From the NCBI GenBank assembly GCA_017311185.1, contig JAESUZ010001754.1, positions 124,001 to 188,000 of the forward strand: a stretch of 64,000 nt of DNA. Direction: 5' to 3'. Shown in pieces: positions 39,851-49,163 of the stretch (positions are counted from its first letter, which is position 1; each line of letters opens with the position of its first letter). This DNA is from Proteles cristata cristata (taxonomy: Eukaryota > Chordata > Mammalia > Carnivora > Hyaenidae). The position numbers and the translations under genes were made by a program. A model generated the notes under the pieces. The model ran no database searches. It worked only from the letters and a program-made list of their open reading frames with translations, and was not told where the DNA came from.

Positions 39851-40305
39851 AAAAATAAATAAAAATGAAATGACCTTTGTCTTTTCTAGCCCCGTGGAAA
39901 CATGTATTCAAAGGTGAGACCCACCAGCTGGTGAATTCATCTCACATCCCTGCTGTGACAGAGCATGGCCTCCTCTGAGCACAAACCAAGGCTCCAACAG
40001 CCAACCTTGGCATGTTTGACTTGTGGGAGTGTCTCCCAGCCTCTCTTCCCTTCGAGGGTGTGTTTTTAACATTTGGCCTCATATCACTTCTGTGTGGCAA
40101 AGGACTTTTTGGTTAATGTGTTTCTTGCTGGGTAGTCAGACATCCATTCCAAGATACAGGATCCATCTTAGCAGCCCAGCTCAGTTGGGTGGTGGTGGAG
40201 TGAGGGTAACATCACAGGATGCCATTTGGAGCAAATGCAGCTTGGACCCTCCAGTACTAAAGCAGCTGAAACAGAAAGTCAAACCCCAGGATCTGACCCC
40301 CCAAA
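39851..40305. other. Unique DNA, nothing recognised
   Basis: Single-copy sequence after the L1M tail. TTTTGTCTTTTCTAGCCCCGTGG looks like a splice acceptor near 39,890, but no recognisable exon follows. Confidence 0.45.
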
Positions 40306-40440
40306 CACCTGAGTTTGAGTCTCTGCTCTGCCACTTTACCAGCTAAGTGGTCTTGAACATTCTCTTAACTGCCTGGAGCCTCCATTTGCTCACTTGAAAA
40401 AGGAGGGTGCTGATGTCAACTTCATAGGATGCTGAGAGGT
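40306..40440 (+). mobile_element. MIR SINE fragment
   Basis: CCTGAGTTTGAGTCTCTGCTCTGCCACTTTACCAGCTAAGTGGTCTTGAAC ... CCTGGAGCCTCCATTTGCTCACTTG is MIR in sense. Confidence 0.75.
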
Positions 40441-40555
40441 TCCTGGCTCTCCCAACTGGAATCCGGAGAGCCCAGCAGCCTCAGTATCCCCTGGGAGCTT
40501 GTTAGAAATGCAGTCTCAGGCCCTAACCTTGGCCTGTGAAATCAGAATCTACATC

Positions 40556-40752
40556 TTTTTTGTTATTTTTTTAAAATTTATTTTTGAGAGAGTGCATGCA
40601 TCGGGGAAGGGCAGAAAGAGAGAGAATCCCAAGCAGGCTCCATGCTCAGCGGGGAGCCTGATGGGGGGGCTCAGTCTGATCACCATGAAATCATGACCTG
40701 AGCTGAAATCAAGAGATGGATGCTCAACTGACTGAGCCCCCCAGGCGACCCC
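40556..40752 (-). mobile_element. CAN SINE in MER5A (first hit)
   Basis: Minus-strand copy, older form (ATGCATCGGGGAAGGGCAG, TCAAGAGATGGATGCTCAACTGACTGAGCC). TCTACATCTTTT occurs at both ends as the target duplication. Confidence 0.9.
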
Positions 40753-40767
40753 TAGACTCTACATCTT

Positions 40768-40967
40768 TTTTTTTTTTTATTTCTAGGAGAGAGAGAGACT
40801 GCGTGAGCAGGGGAGGTCAGAGAGAGGGAGACACAGACTGAAACAGGCTCAGGCTCCGAGCTGGCAGTCAGCACAGAGCCCGACGCGGGGCTCGAACCCA
40901 CGAACCGTGAGATCATGACCTAAGCGAAAGTCGGACGCTTAACCGACTAAGCCACCCAGGCGCCCCT
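40768..40967 (-). mobile_element. Young CAN SINE in MER5A (second hit, same site)
   Basis: Young-group copy on the minus strand (AAGCGAAAGTCGGACGCTTAACCGACTAAGCCACC). Perfect duplication CCTAGACTCTACATCTT at 40,751-40,767 and 40,968-40,984. This duplicated word is itself the right-hand duplication of the first SINE. Confidence 0.96.
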
Positions 40968-41089
40968 CCTAGACTCTACATCTTAACATCCAGCCCAGGG
41001 GATTCACAGAAGGTAAAACTTGAGAAGCACTGGAAAGAGTTGAATGAGACATGTAAGTGGAAACCTGACACACTAGGATTTCCCACACA

Positions 41090-41260
41090 GATGTTACAGT
41101 GTTTTATTATGTATAAAGAGGGCTGGACTGAGGTTCCCAACTCCGCCACTTCCTGGCTGTGTGATCATACGCTGGTCACTTGACCACTCTGGACCTTCGT
41201 ATTTCCATGCCCCTTCTAACAAGATTGGTTTGATGAAGTTCATCCGATAAAATGTGTGGG
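41090..41260 (+). mobile_element. MIR SINE fragment
   Basis: GGGCTGGACTGAGGTTCCCAACTCCGCCACTTCCTGGCTGTGTGATCATACGCTGGTCACTTGACC follows the MIR 5' half and core in sense. Confidence 0.75.
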
Positions 41261-41715
41261 AGATGCTTTAAAACTGCGAGGGCTGTGTGTGTACACAGTT
41301 ATCTTGGCCAATGTAGAGAGAGAGTGACTTGCAAGATTCTGGAGATAAGAGGTTCTGAAGCAATGCGGAAGCATCAGACAAAGGGGACCCTGGTAAGCAG
41401 AGATGAGTGACTGAGGAAGCCCAGCTCTCGCCTACCAGAACCCTCTCCACAAAGGGACAAAATCACAAAGTGCCCTCGGGCAAGATAGGGAGATATGCGC
41501 AAAGGTGAGGGGCAGGCTGGGGGGGAGGGGGGACACACTCCTGATAAACAGGGCAAAGGTATGAAGCTGCAGAAGCCTGAGTGCAGAGGACCCAGGCAGC
41601 CCTCCCGTAAATGCCTGAGTCCGATTTAGCTGGTCTTCAGGAGACTAGAAATTCCTCCTCTACTTATACCTCCTCTATTGGTGGTTGGCACACAGAAAGA
41701 GCCAGGCATCTTCTG
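41261..41715. other. Unique DNA, nothing recognised
   Basis: Single-copy sequence with a G-rich tract at about 41,517-41,533. No exon recognised. Confidence 0.45.
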
Positions 41716-41719
41716 AGAA

Positions 41720-41905
41720 CAGTTCTGCCTACTCACTCCTCAAATCCTCACGACAGCCCTGCGAGGTAGGTCTCTTTCAATCCCCCATGGTACAAATGAG
41801 GCTATTGAAGCACAGAGAGGTTGAGTGACCGAGCCCAGCACCACAGAGCTATTAAGTGGTGGAGTCGGGCTTCAAGCCCAGGACAGCTGGCTCCAGGGCA
41901 CCTCT
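41720..41905 (-). mobile_element. MIR SINE, long copy
   Basis: CTCACGACAGCCCTGCGAGGTAGGTCTCTTTC, GAGGCTATTGAAGCACAGAGAGGTTGAGTGACC, CACAGAGCTATTAAGTGGTGGAGTCGGGCTTCAAGCCC is MIR antisense. Confidence 0.8.
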
Positions 41906-42053
41906 CTGAGCAACACGTCTACAGCATTTTTAAAAAGACTGTCTTATTTAGAGCAGTTTTAAGTTCACAGAAAAACTGGAGACATTTCCCATATATGCCC
42001 TGGCTCCGTAGATACATAGTCTCCCCATTGCTAATATCTCCCAACAGAGTGGT

Positions 42054-42935
42054 TGTGATATTGTTATTTAACTACACATCCATTGTTATATAAAATATAA
42101 CATGTAAAAATATACATATATACTTGGTTAATTAGGCTACAAAATATATCTCTCATATTTGATCTTGGTCAAGGTTCCGAGCTCACAGCTCCTAAGACCA
42201 TTGGACTTTCTTAAGTGATAATAGGAACAGAAATGTCTTTTGTTACACGAATGAGGTGATTTTTGGAAAGCACCTAAGGATGGGGGCTTGTTGCCAGTGG
42301 AGCCAACTGAGTGCAGAGAGGTTTGGAACTTTCAGTCCCGCCCCCCTGACCTTCAGGGAAGTGAGGAGCCCTTGAGGTTGAGTGGATGGCTAGTGGCTAA
42401 TGATTTCATCAACTGCACCTTTGTCATGAAGCTTCCGTAAAACCGCAAGAGGATGGGATTCAACTTCTGGTTGGTGAACACCTGAAAGTGATATGGAAGC
42501 TCCAGGCCCTCTCTCCACACCTTGCCCCATGCATCTCTCCCATCTGGCTGTTCCTGAGTTATAGGCTTTTATAATAAACCAGTGATCTAGTGAATAAACA
42601 GGTGTCCTGAGTCTATGGGCACCTTTAGCAAATTAACAGGACCCGTAGGGGTGGATCTTTGGAACTTCTGATCTACAGCTGTGGGTCAGGACTGGGGACA
42701 ACCTGGCCTTGTGAACCGGCATCTGAAGTAGGGGTGGGGGGCAGCCTTGTAGGACTGAGCCCTGTACCTGTGGGATCTGACCCTATCTCCAGGTAGAAGC
42801 GTCTGGATTGAATTGAACTGTAGGGCCCTCGGCTCGTGTCTGGGGCATTGCCTGTTGGTGTGGGGACATCCCCTGTTCCCCCTTCCCCCAACTCCCTGCC
42901 ACCACATACCAGAACTGGCGACCAGAACCCTTATT
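42054..42935 (+). mobile_element. Solo-LTR-like element in L1M
   Basis: An 882-bp insertion that begins with TGTGATATTG and splits the L1M exactly between AGTGGT (42,048-42,053) and AGTGGT (42,936-42,941), a 6-bp target duplication typical of LTR elements. It carries polyadenylation signals AATAAA at 42,573-42,578 and 42,593-42,598, a CATCTGGCTGTTCCTGAGTTATAG word and a GCATCTGAAGTAGGGGTGGGGGGCAG region that recall a known mammalian ERV LTR. The right end does not show the expected CA, and GGCGACCAGAACCC near 42,917 could be a remnant of sequence beyond the LTR. No retroviral gene is present. Family not assigned. Confidence 0.65.
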
Positions 42936-42968
42936 AGTGGTACATTTGTTACAAGTGATGAACCTATA

Positions 42969-43195
42969 GGGGCGCCCGGGTGGCTTAGTCGGTTAAGCGT
43001 CGACTTTCGCTTAGGTCATGATCTCGCGGTTCGTGGGTTCGAGCCCCGCGTCGGGCCCTGTGCTGACTGCCAGCTCGGAGCCTGGAGCCTGTTTCAGAGT
43101 CTGTGTCTCCTCTCTCTCTGACCCTCCCCTGCTCACACTGTCTGTCTCTCTCTCTCTCTCCTAGAAATAAATAAAAAATATTAAAAAAAAAAAAA
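42969..43195 (+). mobile_element. Young CAN SINE in L1M
   Basis: Young-group words. Perfect 18-bp duplication ACAAGTGATGAACCTATA at 42,951-42,968 and 43,196-43,213. It is placed only 33 bp from the LTR-like element. Confidence 0.97.
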
Positions 43196-43582
43196 ACAAG
43201 TGATGAACCTATATTGACACATCATAATCACCCAAAGTCCATAGTTTATATTATGGGTTCACTCTTAGCATTGTACATTCTATGGGTTTTGACAAATGGA
43301 TAGTAACGTGAATCCATCATTATAGTATCATACAGAGTATTCTCATTGCCTTAAACGTCCTGTGTGCTCTGCCTATTTAACCTTTCTTCCTCTGCCCCCA
43401 CCCCTACCTTGAAACTACTAATTTTTTTTTTTTTTTTTTTACCGCCTCCATAGTTGTGCCTTTTCCCAGTTGTCATAGAGCTGGATCATACAGAATGTAT
43501 GTCACCTCTTCAGATTGGCCGCTTTCACTTAATAGGCATTTCAAGTTCTTCCATGTCTTTTCATGGCTTGATAGCACAATTC

Positions 43583-43792
43583 TTTTTTTTTTCTTTTAAA
43601 TGTTTATTTATTTGAGAGAGAGAGAAGGGGGAGTGCAGGGAGGGACAGAGAGAGGGAGAGAGAGAATCCCAAGCAGGCTCCATGCTGCCAATGCAGAGTC
43701 CAATGCGGGGCTCAAACTCACGAACCATGAGATCATGACCTGAGCTGAAGTCAAGAGTCAGATGCTTAACCGACTGAGCCACTCAGGTGCCC
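43583..43792 (-). mobile_element. CAN SINE in L1M
   Basis: Minus-strand older copy with AAGTCAAGAGTCAGATGCTTAACC. GATAGCACAATTCTTTTTTT / GATAGTACATTTCTTTTTT flank it. Confidence 0.93.
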
Positions 43793-43975
43793 TGATAGTA
43801 CATTTCTTTTTTAGGGCTAAATAATCTTCCATTATCTGGATGTACCACTGGGTGTCCATTCACTTACTAAAGGACATCATGGTTGCTTCCAGCTTTTGAC
43901 AATTATGAATAAAGTTGCTATGAACATCTGTGGGCAGAATTTTGTTTGGACAAAAGTTTTTGCTTTTACTGTTTT

Positions 43976-44410
43976 TTTTTTTGTTTTGTTTTTTGTTTTT
44001 TTGTTTTTTTAGCTTGGAGATGGAGATGGTTGTTTGGAGGCTGGCCTGAGAGCCACGTAGCAGAGAGATCAGGGCTAGATCTTCTAGGACTAGAAGGAGG
44101 AGGAGGAGGAAGGCTACCGATCCAGAAGTTCTGTTCCTCGCATCAGTCTAGCACAGAGGTCTGGTGAACCAGGGTCACTGAGTAATTTCAGCTGTTCTGC
44201 CTGATTAGGGATCCAGTAACGGCCCTCACTGTAAACCAGTAAATGCTGGATGCTACAACAGGTGCTTTCCCCATGGCAGCATCCAAAACAGTGTTCTTAA
44301 AGTTTTGGGGTTTTTTACCTTCACACCACTGTAAGGGATATATTTTATCATGCAAATCCATTCACATAAGTGAAACAGGTGTCCCCAGATACTCTGATAT
44401 CTTCTCATCT
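43976..44410. other. T/G-rich tract and unidentified sequence
   Basis: (GTTTTTT)n-like low complexity at 43,970-44,012, a small AGG/AGA run near 44,093-44,111, then sequence around CAGTGTTCTTAAAGTTTTGGGG that may be an old DNA transposon but is not identified. Confidence 0.4.
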
Positions 44411-44634
44411 ATTTCTTTTTTTAAAATTTTTTAATGTTTATTTATTTTTGAGAAAGACAGAGACAGAGTGCGAGCGGGAGAGGGGCAGAAAGAGAGGGAG
44501 ACAGAATCCAAAGCTGGCTCCAAGCTCTGAGCTGTCAGCACAGAGCCCGACGTGGGGCTCGAACTCACAAACCGCCAGGCCATGACCTAAACCGAAATCA
44601 GATGCTTACCCAACTGAGCCACCCAGGTGCCCCT
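44411..44634 (-). mobile_element. CAN SINE (SINEC_Fc type)
   Basis: Complete minus-strand copy. CTATTTCTTTTTT / CTATTTCATTCT flank it. Confidence 0.94.
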
Positions 44635-44684
44635 ATTTCATTCTGTTAAATGCTGGTCAGGACATTGACTTCATGGCATAATAA

Positions 44685-44890
44685 AGGAATTTTATTGACA
44701 ATGCATCTTTTGGCAAGTCACCGGACCTCTGTAGGCCACCAGGCATGCCTTAAAATGTTGTTCCGAGTGCTAAGTGAGATAAGGTATATGAAAAGTTTAA
44801 CACAAGATCTTTAACATCGATAAGGGCCCAAACCAGGGTTGAACCTGGAGTCAGGTACTCCTTCCCACAATTCCAAGCTGACTCTCTGAG
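44685..44890 (+). mobile_element. MIR SINE fragment
   Basis: GGCAAGTCACCGGACCTCTGTAGG ... GTTGTTCCGAGTGCTAAGTGAGATAAGGTATATGAAAAG is a decayed MIR in sense. Confidence 0.55.
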
Positions 44891-45050
44891 AAGCCAAACT
44901 TTCTGGGTGCGGCTTCCCAAGGTTGTGTTACTGGTTACAGCTCAGTCATTTGGGTAGAGGCCAGGTTCGCCACTCCTGGAAAATATAAGAAGCTGTCTGC
45001 ATGCTCTCCTGGGCCAGTGACATTCTTCTCTCCCCCTCTCCATTGTCCAA

Positions 45051-45092
45051 TTTATTTTATTTTATTTTATTTTATTTTATTTTATTTTATTT
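45051..45092. repeat. (TTTTA)n microsatellite
   Basis: About eight pentanucleotide units, grown from the tail of the adjoining minus-strand monomeric SINE. Confidence 0.95.
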
Positions 45093-45194
45093 CTTACTAT
45101 TTTTAAGTGATCTCTACACTCATCATGGGGCTCGAACCCACAACCCCGAGATCAAGAATCACCTGCTCCACCGAATAAGCCAGCCAGGCATTCC
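45093..45194 (-). mobile_element. Monomeric CAN element
   Basis: TTACTATTTTTAAGTGATCTCTACACTCATCATGGGGCTCGAACCCACAACCCCGAGATCAAGAATCACC ... AATAAGCCAGCCAGGC is the short form on the minus strand. Confidence 0.9.
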
Positions 45195-45289
45195 TCCATT
45201 TTCCAATTTAATTCAACGTCCACTTGCTGGGCACTAAATTCCTTCTTTCTCTTCCTCAGCCTATAACTCCCCAGAGACCCCCTGGTTCC

Positions 45290-45850
45290 CTCCTTACTTC
45301 ATTCAGATTGCTCCTAAAATGTCACCTCCACACAACCATCCCTAAACCCCTAATCCAAACGATAATCAATATCCCTGTATAGGGTAGCCCCTTTTCCCTG
45401 CTTAGTTTTCTTCACGCGGTTGTTACTACCTGACAAATTATACACCGTGTTGGGTTATCCATTAACTCTTCATCTTCACTAAAACAGAAACTCCAGGGGC
45501 GCCTGGGTGGCTCAGTCACTTAAGTGTCCAACTTTGCCTCAGGTCATGATCTCACGGTTCGTGGGTTAGAGCTCATGTGGGGCTCTTTGCTGACAGCCAG
45601 CTCAGAGCCTGGAGCCTGTTTCAGGTTCTATGTCTCCCTCTCTCTCTGACCCTCCCTTGCTCACACTGTCTCTCTCTCTCTCAGAAATAAATAAAACAGT
45701 TAAAACAATTAAAAGAATAAATAAAATAAAACATAAACTCCAGGAAAGCGGGGCTTGGAGGGTTGGTCCCTGCTCTGTCCCCTGTACCTAGAACAGCAGA
45801 GCACAGAGTAGGTGCTCAATGTTTGCTGAATCAATAAAGGACACTGGGCC
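45290..45850 (+). mobile_element. L2 3' end split by a SINE
   Basis: CTTACTTCATTCAGATTGCTCCTAAAATGTCACCTCC ... CCTAAACCCCTAATCC ... TACTACCTGACAAATTATAC ... TCTTCACTAAAACAGAAACTCCA on the left and GCGGGGCTTGG ... GTACCTAGAACAGCAGAGCACAGAGTAGGTGCTCAATGTTTGCTGAATCAATAAAGG on the right are one L2 in sense. Confidence 0.75.
45496..45732 (+). mobile_element. CAN SINE in L2
   Basis: Plus-strand full copy with a long tail of mixed A-rich units (AAATAAATAAAACAGTTAAAACAATTAAAAG). AAACAGAAACTCCAG / AAACATAAACTCCAG flank it. Confidence 0.94.
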
Positions 45851-46360
45851 AAAGCTGGGGAGGTGGGCTGATGAAACGATGGGGGCCATGGGGAGCTGTG
45901 TGGGTGGATATTCCGACAAATACACTTAGCCAAGTACAAACCAAGTGCCTGGAAGCACAGAAATCAACTCTAACTGTGGATCAGGGAGGGGCTGATGGTC
46001 CCAGAGGTTGGGTGGAACCTCAAAGATGGAGCTGTAAGGAGAGAGAGTGTCTGTGTGGAGGCAAAGGCGTGGACAAAGTCAGGGCAAAGGCAGGGCAGAA
46101 AGCTGGGGTGGGCAGAGACCAATCTGTGGGGCAGTAGCTTTGGGTTCAAGGTTGTTGGGCAGGTGGGAAGAGGCTAGGGCAGGTTGTAGAGGGCTTTGAA
46201 TGCCAGGCTGAAAAGTTTGGCATTTATAACTCTCTGACAGGGTCCTAAGAAGATCTATCCATCCATCTATACCCGTATTTATAGATCTGTATCTACACAC
46301 ACATGTCGAGCACATTTATATATGCACACACCATGAGAACCTATTACAACGTAAAATTTA
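45851..46360. other. Unique DNA, nothing recognised
   Basis: Single-copy sequence. AAGAAGATCTATCCATCCATCTATACCCG at about 46,247-46,275 is a small imperfect tetranucleotide patch. Confidence 0.45.
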
Positions 46361-46364
46361 GGGG

Positions 46365-46555
46365 TGCTGGGTGGCTCAGTCAATTGAGCAACTGACTTTG
46401 ATCTTGGCTCAGGTCATGATCCCAGGGTTGTGGATCTAGCCCTCAATTGGCCTCAGCGTGGAGCATGGAGCTTGCTAAAGATTCTGTCTCCCTTTCCCTG
46501 CTCCCCCTCCCCTACTCTCTCTCTCTTTCTCAAAATAAAAAAAATAAATAAATAG
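46365..46555 (+). mobile_element. Older CAN SINE
   Basis: GGGGTGCTGGGTGGCTCAGTCAATTGAGCAACTGACTTTGATCTTGGCTCAGGTC ... CCTCAGCGTGGAGCATGGAGCTTGC is an older subfamily. It has a short (CT) tract and an A-rich tail. Confidence 0.9.
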
Positions 46556-46654
46556 CATTCACATATGTAAGATTTTTAATTAAATTTAAATTTTAAATTA
46601 AATTAAAATTAAATATAGAATGCAAAATAATATACACTTTTTATTTTTTATATC
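46556..46654. repeat. AT-rich low-complexity stretch
   Basis: Runs of TTAAATTTAAATTTTAAATTAAATTAAAATTAAATA type, likely self-complementary at several points. Confidence 0.8.
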
Positions 46655-46762
46655 ATTTTGGGGATTTTTAAATTATTGTTAATGTACTCTCTACCCCCCA
46701 ATGTGGGGTAGGGACTAGGATCCCAAGATCAAGAGTTGCATGCTCTACTGACTGAGCCAACA
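46655..46762 (-). mobile_element. Monomeric CAN element
   Basis: AATTATTGTTAATGTACTCTCTACCCCCCAATGTGGGGTAGGGACTAGGATCCCAAGATCAAGAGTTGCATGCTCTACTGACTGAGCC is the short form on the minus strand. The B-box region is mutated. Confidence 0.8.
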
Positions 46763-46912
46763 TATATGTACACATATATACACACCTATACATATACGTA
46801 CATATACATATATATACATGTATACAAACATATACATATATGTATATGTGTATATAAGTACGTACATATATATACGTATATATATATAAATATATATAAC
46901 ATATATATACTT
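46763..46912. repeat. TATA/CATA low-complexity repeat
   Basis: About 150 bp of ACATATATAC/TATACGTAC-type units with many short inverted repeats, able to form cruciforms. A 60-codon frame through it is meaningless. Confidence 0.9.
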
Positions 46913-47084
46913 TTTTAAGTTAGGTTTTGAAAAACCCCCAGGTTTCACAGTTTGGGCATAAAAGGCTTTAAGGTGAAAAATCTCCCTCCAGTTCCTGCCC
47001 TTCCTCGCCTCATCCCCTCCCCAAGCAAGTCCCACGGAAGTAATCAGGGTTACTGTACTCTGTGTTGCTCCAGCAGATGCACGT

Positions 47085-47535
47085 TTGCACGAGGTCGTGC
47101 GTGCGTTACGGCTCTGTGGGGTGTGGACCTTTCCAGCCTCGCGTCCGTCAAGACGACTCATTCACCGCTGCCAGGTGGCCCTTCCCCCTTCTCCCGCCTG
47201 GAGCTCTGCATGCTCCACCCTCTGACAGGTAGATTTGACTGAGCCCGCCCACTTCGGTCTCTTGAGCCAATCGAGCACGATATGCAAATTGAGTGTCAAA
47301 CCGCTACAACCAATGGTGGAGGAGGTGCAGCCACAGGTCCCCCGGGTTCCCCTTCTCTCTGCGCGAAATCTGTAAAATTTCTTTCCGGGCAAGAAGAACT
47401 TGGCGACTGCGGGAGCTGGAGACTAAGCGGGGGACGTGAAGGGAAGGCTGAGGTGGGACGGACACTGAGGCTTGGGCTGCTGGAGGCCATTCCGCCTGGA
47501 CCCCCGGCTGACCGTCTCCCTCCCTCCGCGGCCCT
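47085..47535. promoter_or_regulatory. Small CpG island, promoter-like
   Basis: A unique GC-rich segment with roughly thirty CpGs in 450 bp, isolated in repeat-dense, CpG-poor DNA. It carries a CCAAT box in GAGCCAATCGAG (47,264-47,275), an octamer ATGCAAAT (47,282-47,289) and a second CCAAT box in CAACCAATGG (47,308-47,317). The two CCAAT cores are 43 bp apart. GAGCCCGCCCAC at about 47,240 is a GC-box-like site. This layout is typical of NF-Y/OCT promoters such as those of histone and proliferation genes. No TATA box was seen. Frames of 143 codons (+, 47,282-47,713) and 76 codons (-, 47,162-47,392) start here but resemble nothing known. Confidence 0.55.
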
Positions 47536-47659
47536 CCAGCCAGGTGCTCACACCACCTCTGGTGAAGCCACTACCATCAGGCACCACCAGGCTGATATGA
47601 AAGCCGGATGTAACTTTAGCAGAAGCAGATCCAAGGCCTGGGTGTGGGGGGAAACCCCA

Positions 47660-48445
47660 GAGAGACTCAGAAGCAGGTTCAAATCCTGCCTGTACCACTT
47701 GTTAGCTGTGTGAGTTTGGACAATTGGCGCCACCTTACTAAGGCCTCAGCTTTGCCATCTGGAAAATGGGAATAATAACACTACCCTCCTGCCTCCGATG
47801 TTGGGATCGATGGGCTGGTCAGATGAAAACGCCACAGCTTTTGATCTCTGCAAGCTATAGTACTTGGTAATTAAAAGATCATCACTTTGAGGTTAGACAC
47901 ACCAGGTGACCCATTCCTGGTGTTTTACCTGTGCTGTGACCTTGGGCAGGTCACTTTACCTTTCTGACTCTTGCTTTCTTCAACTCTAAAGTAAAAAATG
48001 TCAATGGCTGTTGTCGGGATTAAATGTGTTAAGGTTCATAGGGCACTTGGCACAAGGCCAAGCTACATGTGCTTAGAACCATAGGTCTTTCTGGACCTTC
48101 AGTCTCATCATCTGTATTCTGGATACAACAATAATGTCTGCCCTGCCTGCCCCAAAGGATAGTCATGAGCCTTAAATGTCTTGTGACACAGTTTATAAAT
48201 AGAAAAACATTATACCAATGTTAATTAGTGATGTGCAAGTCAGCCAGCACACTGGGAAAAGTGTGATGTTGGCCCTGGCTCTGCCTTTTATTCTCTGTGT
48301 GACCTTGGATATGTTATTTTTTCTGTCCAAGGGTCAATTTCCTCTCCTGTAATATACCAAGTATATAGGGCCATTGTGGACAATGGTAAAATGGTGTGTG
48401 GAAAATGCCTCCTCTATGCCCAGCACATGACAAATTTCAATAAAC
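47660..48445 (+). mobile_element. Cluster of four MIR SINEs, same orientation
   Basis: Four consecutive sense MIR-like pieces. About 47,660-47,810: AAGCAGGTTCAAATCCTGCC...CTTGTTAGCTGTGTGAG...GGAAAATGGGAATAATAAC. About 47,875-48,065: CTGTGCTGTGACCTTGGGCAGGTCACTTTACC...GGGATTAAATGTGTTAAGG. About 48,080-48,215: CTTCAGTCTCATCATCTGTATTCTGG...GAGCCTTAAATG. About 48,235-48,445: CTCTGTGTGACCTTGG...TTCAATAAACAGTACCTATTATTATC. The boundaries are approximate. Confidence 0.7.
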
Positions 48446-48719
48446 AGTACCTATTATTATCAGCAAGTTTTTTTTTTAAATATCCCTAGATTCTATTTCC
48501 AGAACTGAAGGACTGAGAGATAAGGGTAAGAACAAGACTTTGCTTCTCACTGTACATCCTCCTGTATCTTTTGACTTGTATTATGGGAATGTATTATTTT
48601 TTTAATATATAAAGTGTAAATTAAAAATTGAAATACAGCGGATTATATAAATATAATAAATAATAAAAATCAAAACATAATAAAATTTAAAACTAATTTT
48701 TATACTTCTTAGTTTTACT
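48446..48719. other. AT-rich DNA, nothing recognised
   Basis: AT-rich stretch with runs like ATATAAATATAATAAATAATAAAAATC at about 48,640-48,670. No known repeat was identified. Confidence 0.5.
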
Positions 48720-49148
48720 TTTTAAAGTTTGTTTATTTATTTATTAAAAAATGTTTAAATCTTTATTTATTTTTGAGAGAGAGACAGAGTGTGAGCAGGA
48801 GAGGAGCAGAGAGAGAGACACACACACACAGAATCTGAAGCAGGCTCCAGGCCCCAAGCTGTCAGCACAGAGTCTGACCTAGGGCTTGGATTCATGAACG
48901 GCGAGATCATGACCTGAGCCGAAGTCGGATGCTCAACCAACTGAGCCACCCAGGCGCCCCTTATTTATTTTGAGAGAGAGAGACAGAGAAAGCAAGTGGG
49001 GGAGGGACAGAGAGAGGAAGAGATAATCCCAAGTAGGCACCATCAGCACAGAGCCTGATGCAGGGTTTAAACTCACAGACCACGAGAGCATGATCTGAGC
49101 CCAAACCAAGAGTCAGGTGCTTAACCGACTGAGCCACCCAGGCGCCCC
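48720..49148 (-). mobile_element. CAN SINE split by another SINE
   Basis: Outer minus-strand SINE. Its body is at 48,961-49,148 and its T-rich tail end at about 48,720-48,744. AAAACTAATTTTTA occurs on the left (about 48,687-48,701) and the right (about 49,150-49,163) as the probable target duplication; the small left gap is unexplained. Confidence 0.8.
48745..48960 (-). mobile_element. CAN SINE nested in a SINE tail
   Basis: Inner minus-strand full copy with GAGACACACACACACAGAATC in the purine tract. It lies between TTATTTATTTATT tail words of the outer SINE. Confidence 0.93.
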
Positions 49149-49163
49149 TAAAACTAATTTTTA

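Larger units (their letters stand above)
40445..41032 (+). mobile_element. MER5A-like element split by two SINEs
   Basis: AGTATCCCCTGGGAGCTTGTTAGAAATGCAGTCTCAGGCCC ... GTGAAATCAGAATCTAC on the left and ACATCTTAACATCCAGCCCAGGGGATTC ... AACTTGAGAAGCACTGG on the right are the two halves of a MER5A DNA transposon in sense. Two minus-strand SINEs lie between. Confidence 0.8.
41940..43975 (-). mobile_element. L1M 3' end (antisense), multiply interrupted
   Basis: The pieces 41,940-42,053, 42,936-42,968, 43,196-43,582 and 43,793-43,975 form one antisense L1M: GAGACATTTCCCATATATGCCC, GGTACATTTGTTACAAGTGATGAACC, ATTGACACATCATAATCACCCAAAGTCC, TATAGTATCATACAGAGTATTCTCATTGCC, TTTCACTTAATAGGCATTTC, TGGATGTACCACTGGG, TGACAATTATGAATAAAGTTGCTATGAAC. 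It is interrupted by an LTR-like element and two SINEs. Confidence 0.85.

Noticed and set aside
42054..42935. Intact endogenous retrovirus
   Set aside because: Only an LTR-like segment is present; no gag, pol or env sequence was seen around it.
46736..46918. 60-codon Tyr/Ile-rich frame
   Set aside because: Translation of a TATA/CATA simple repeat.
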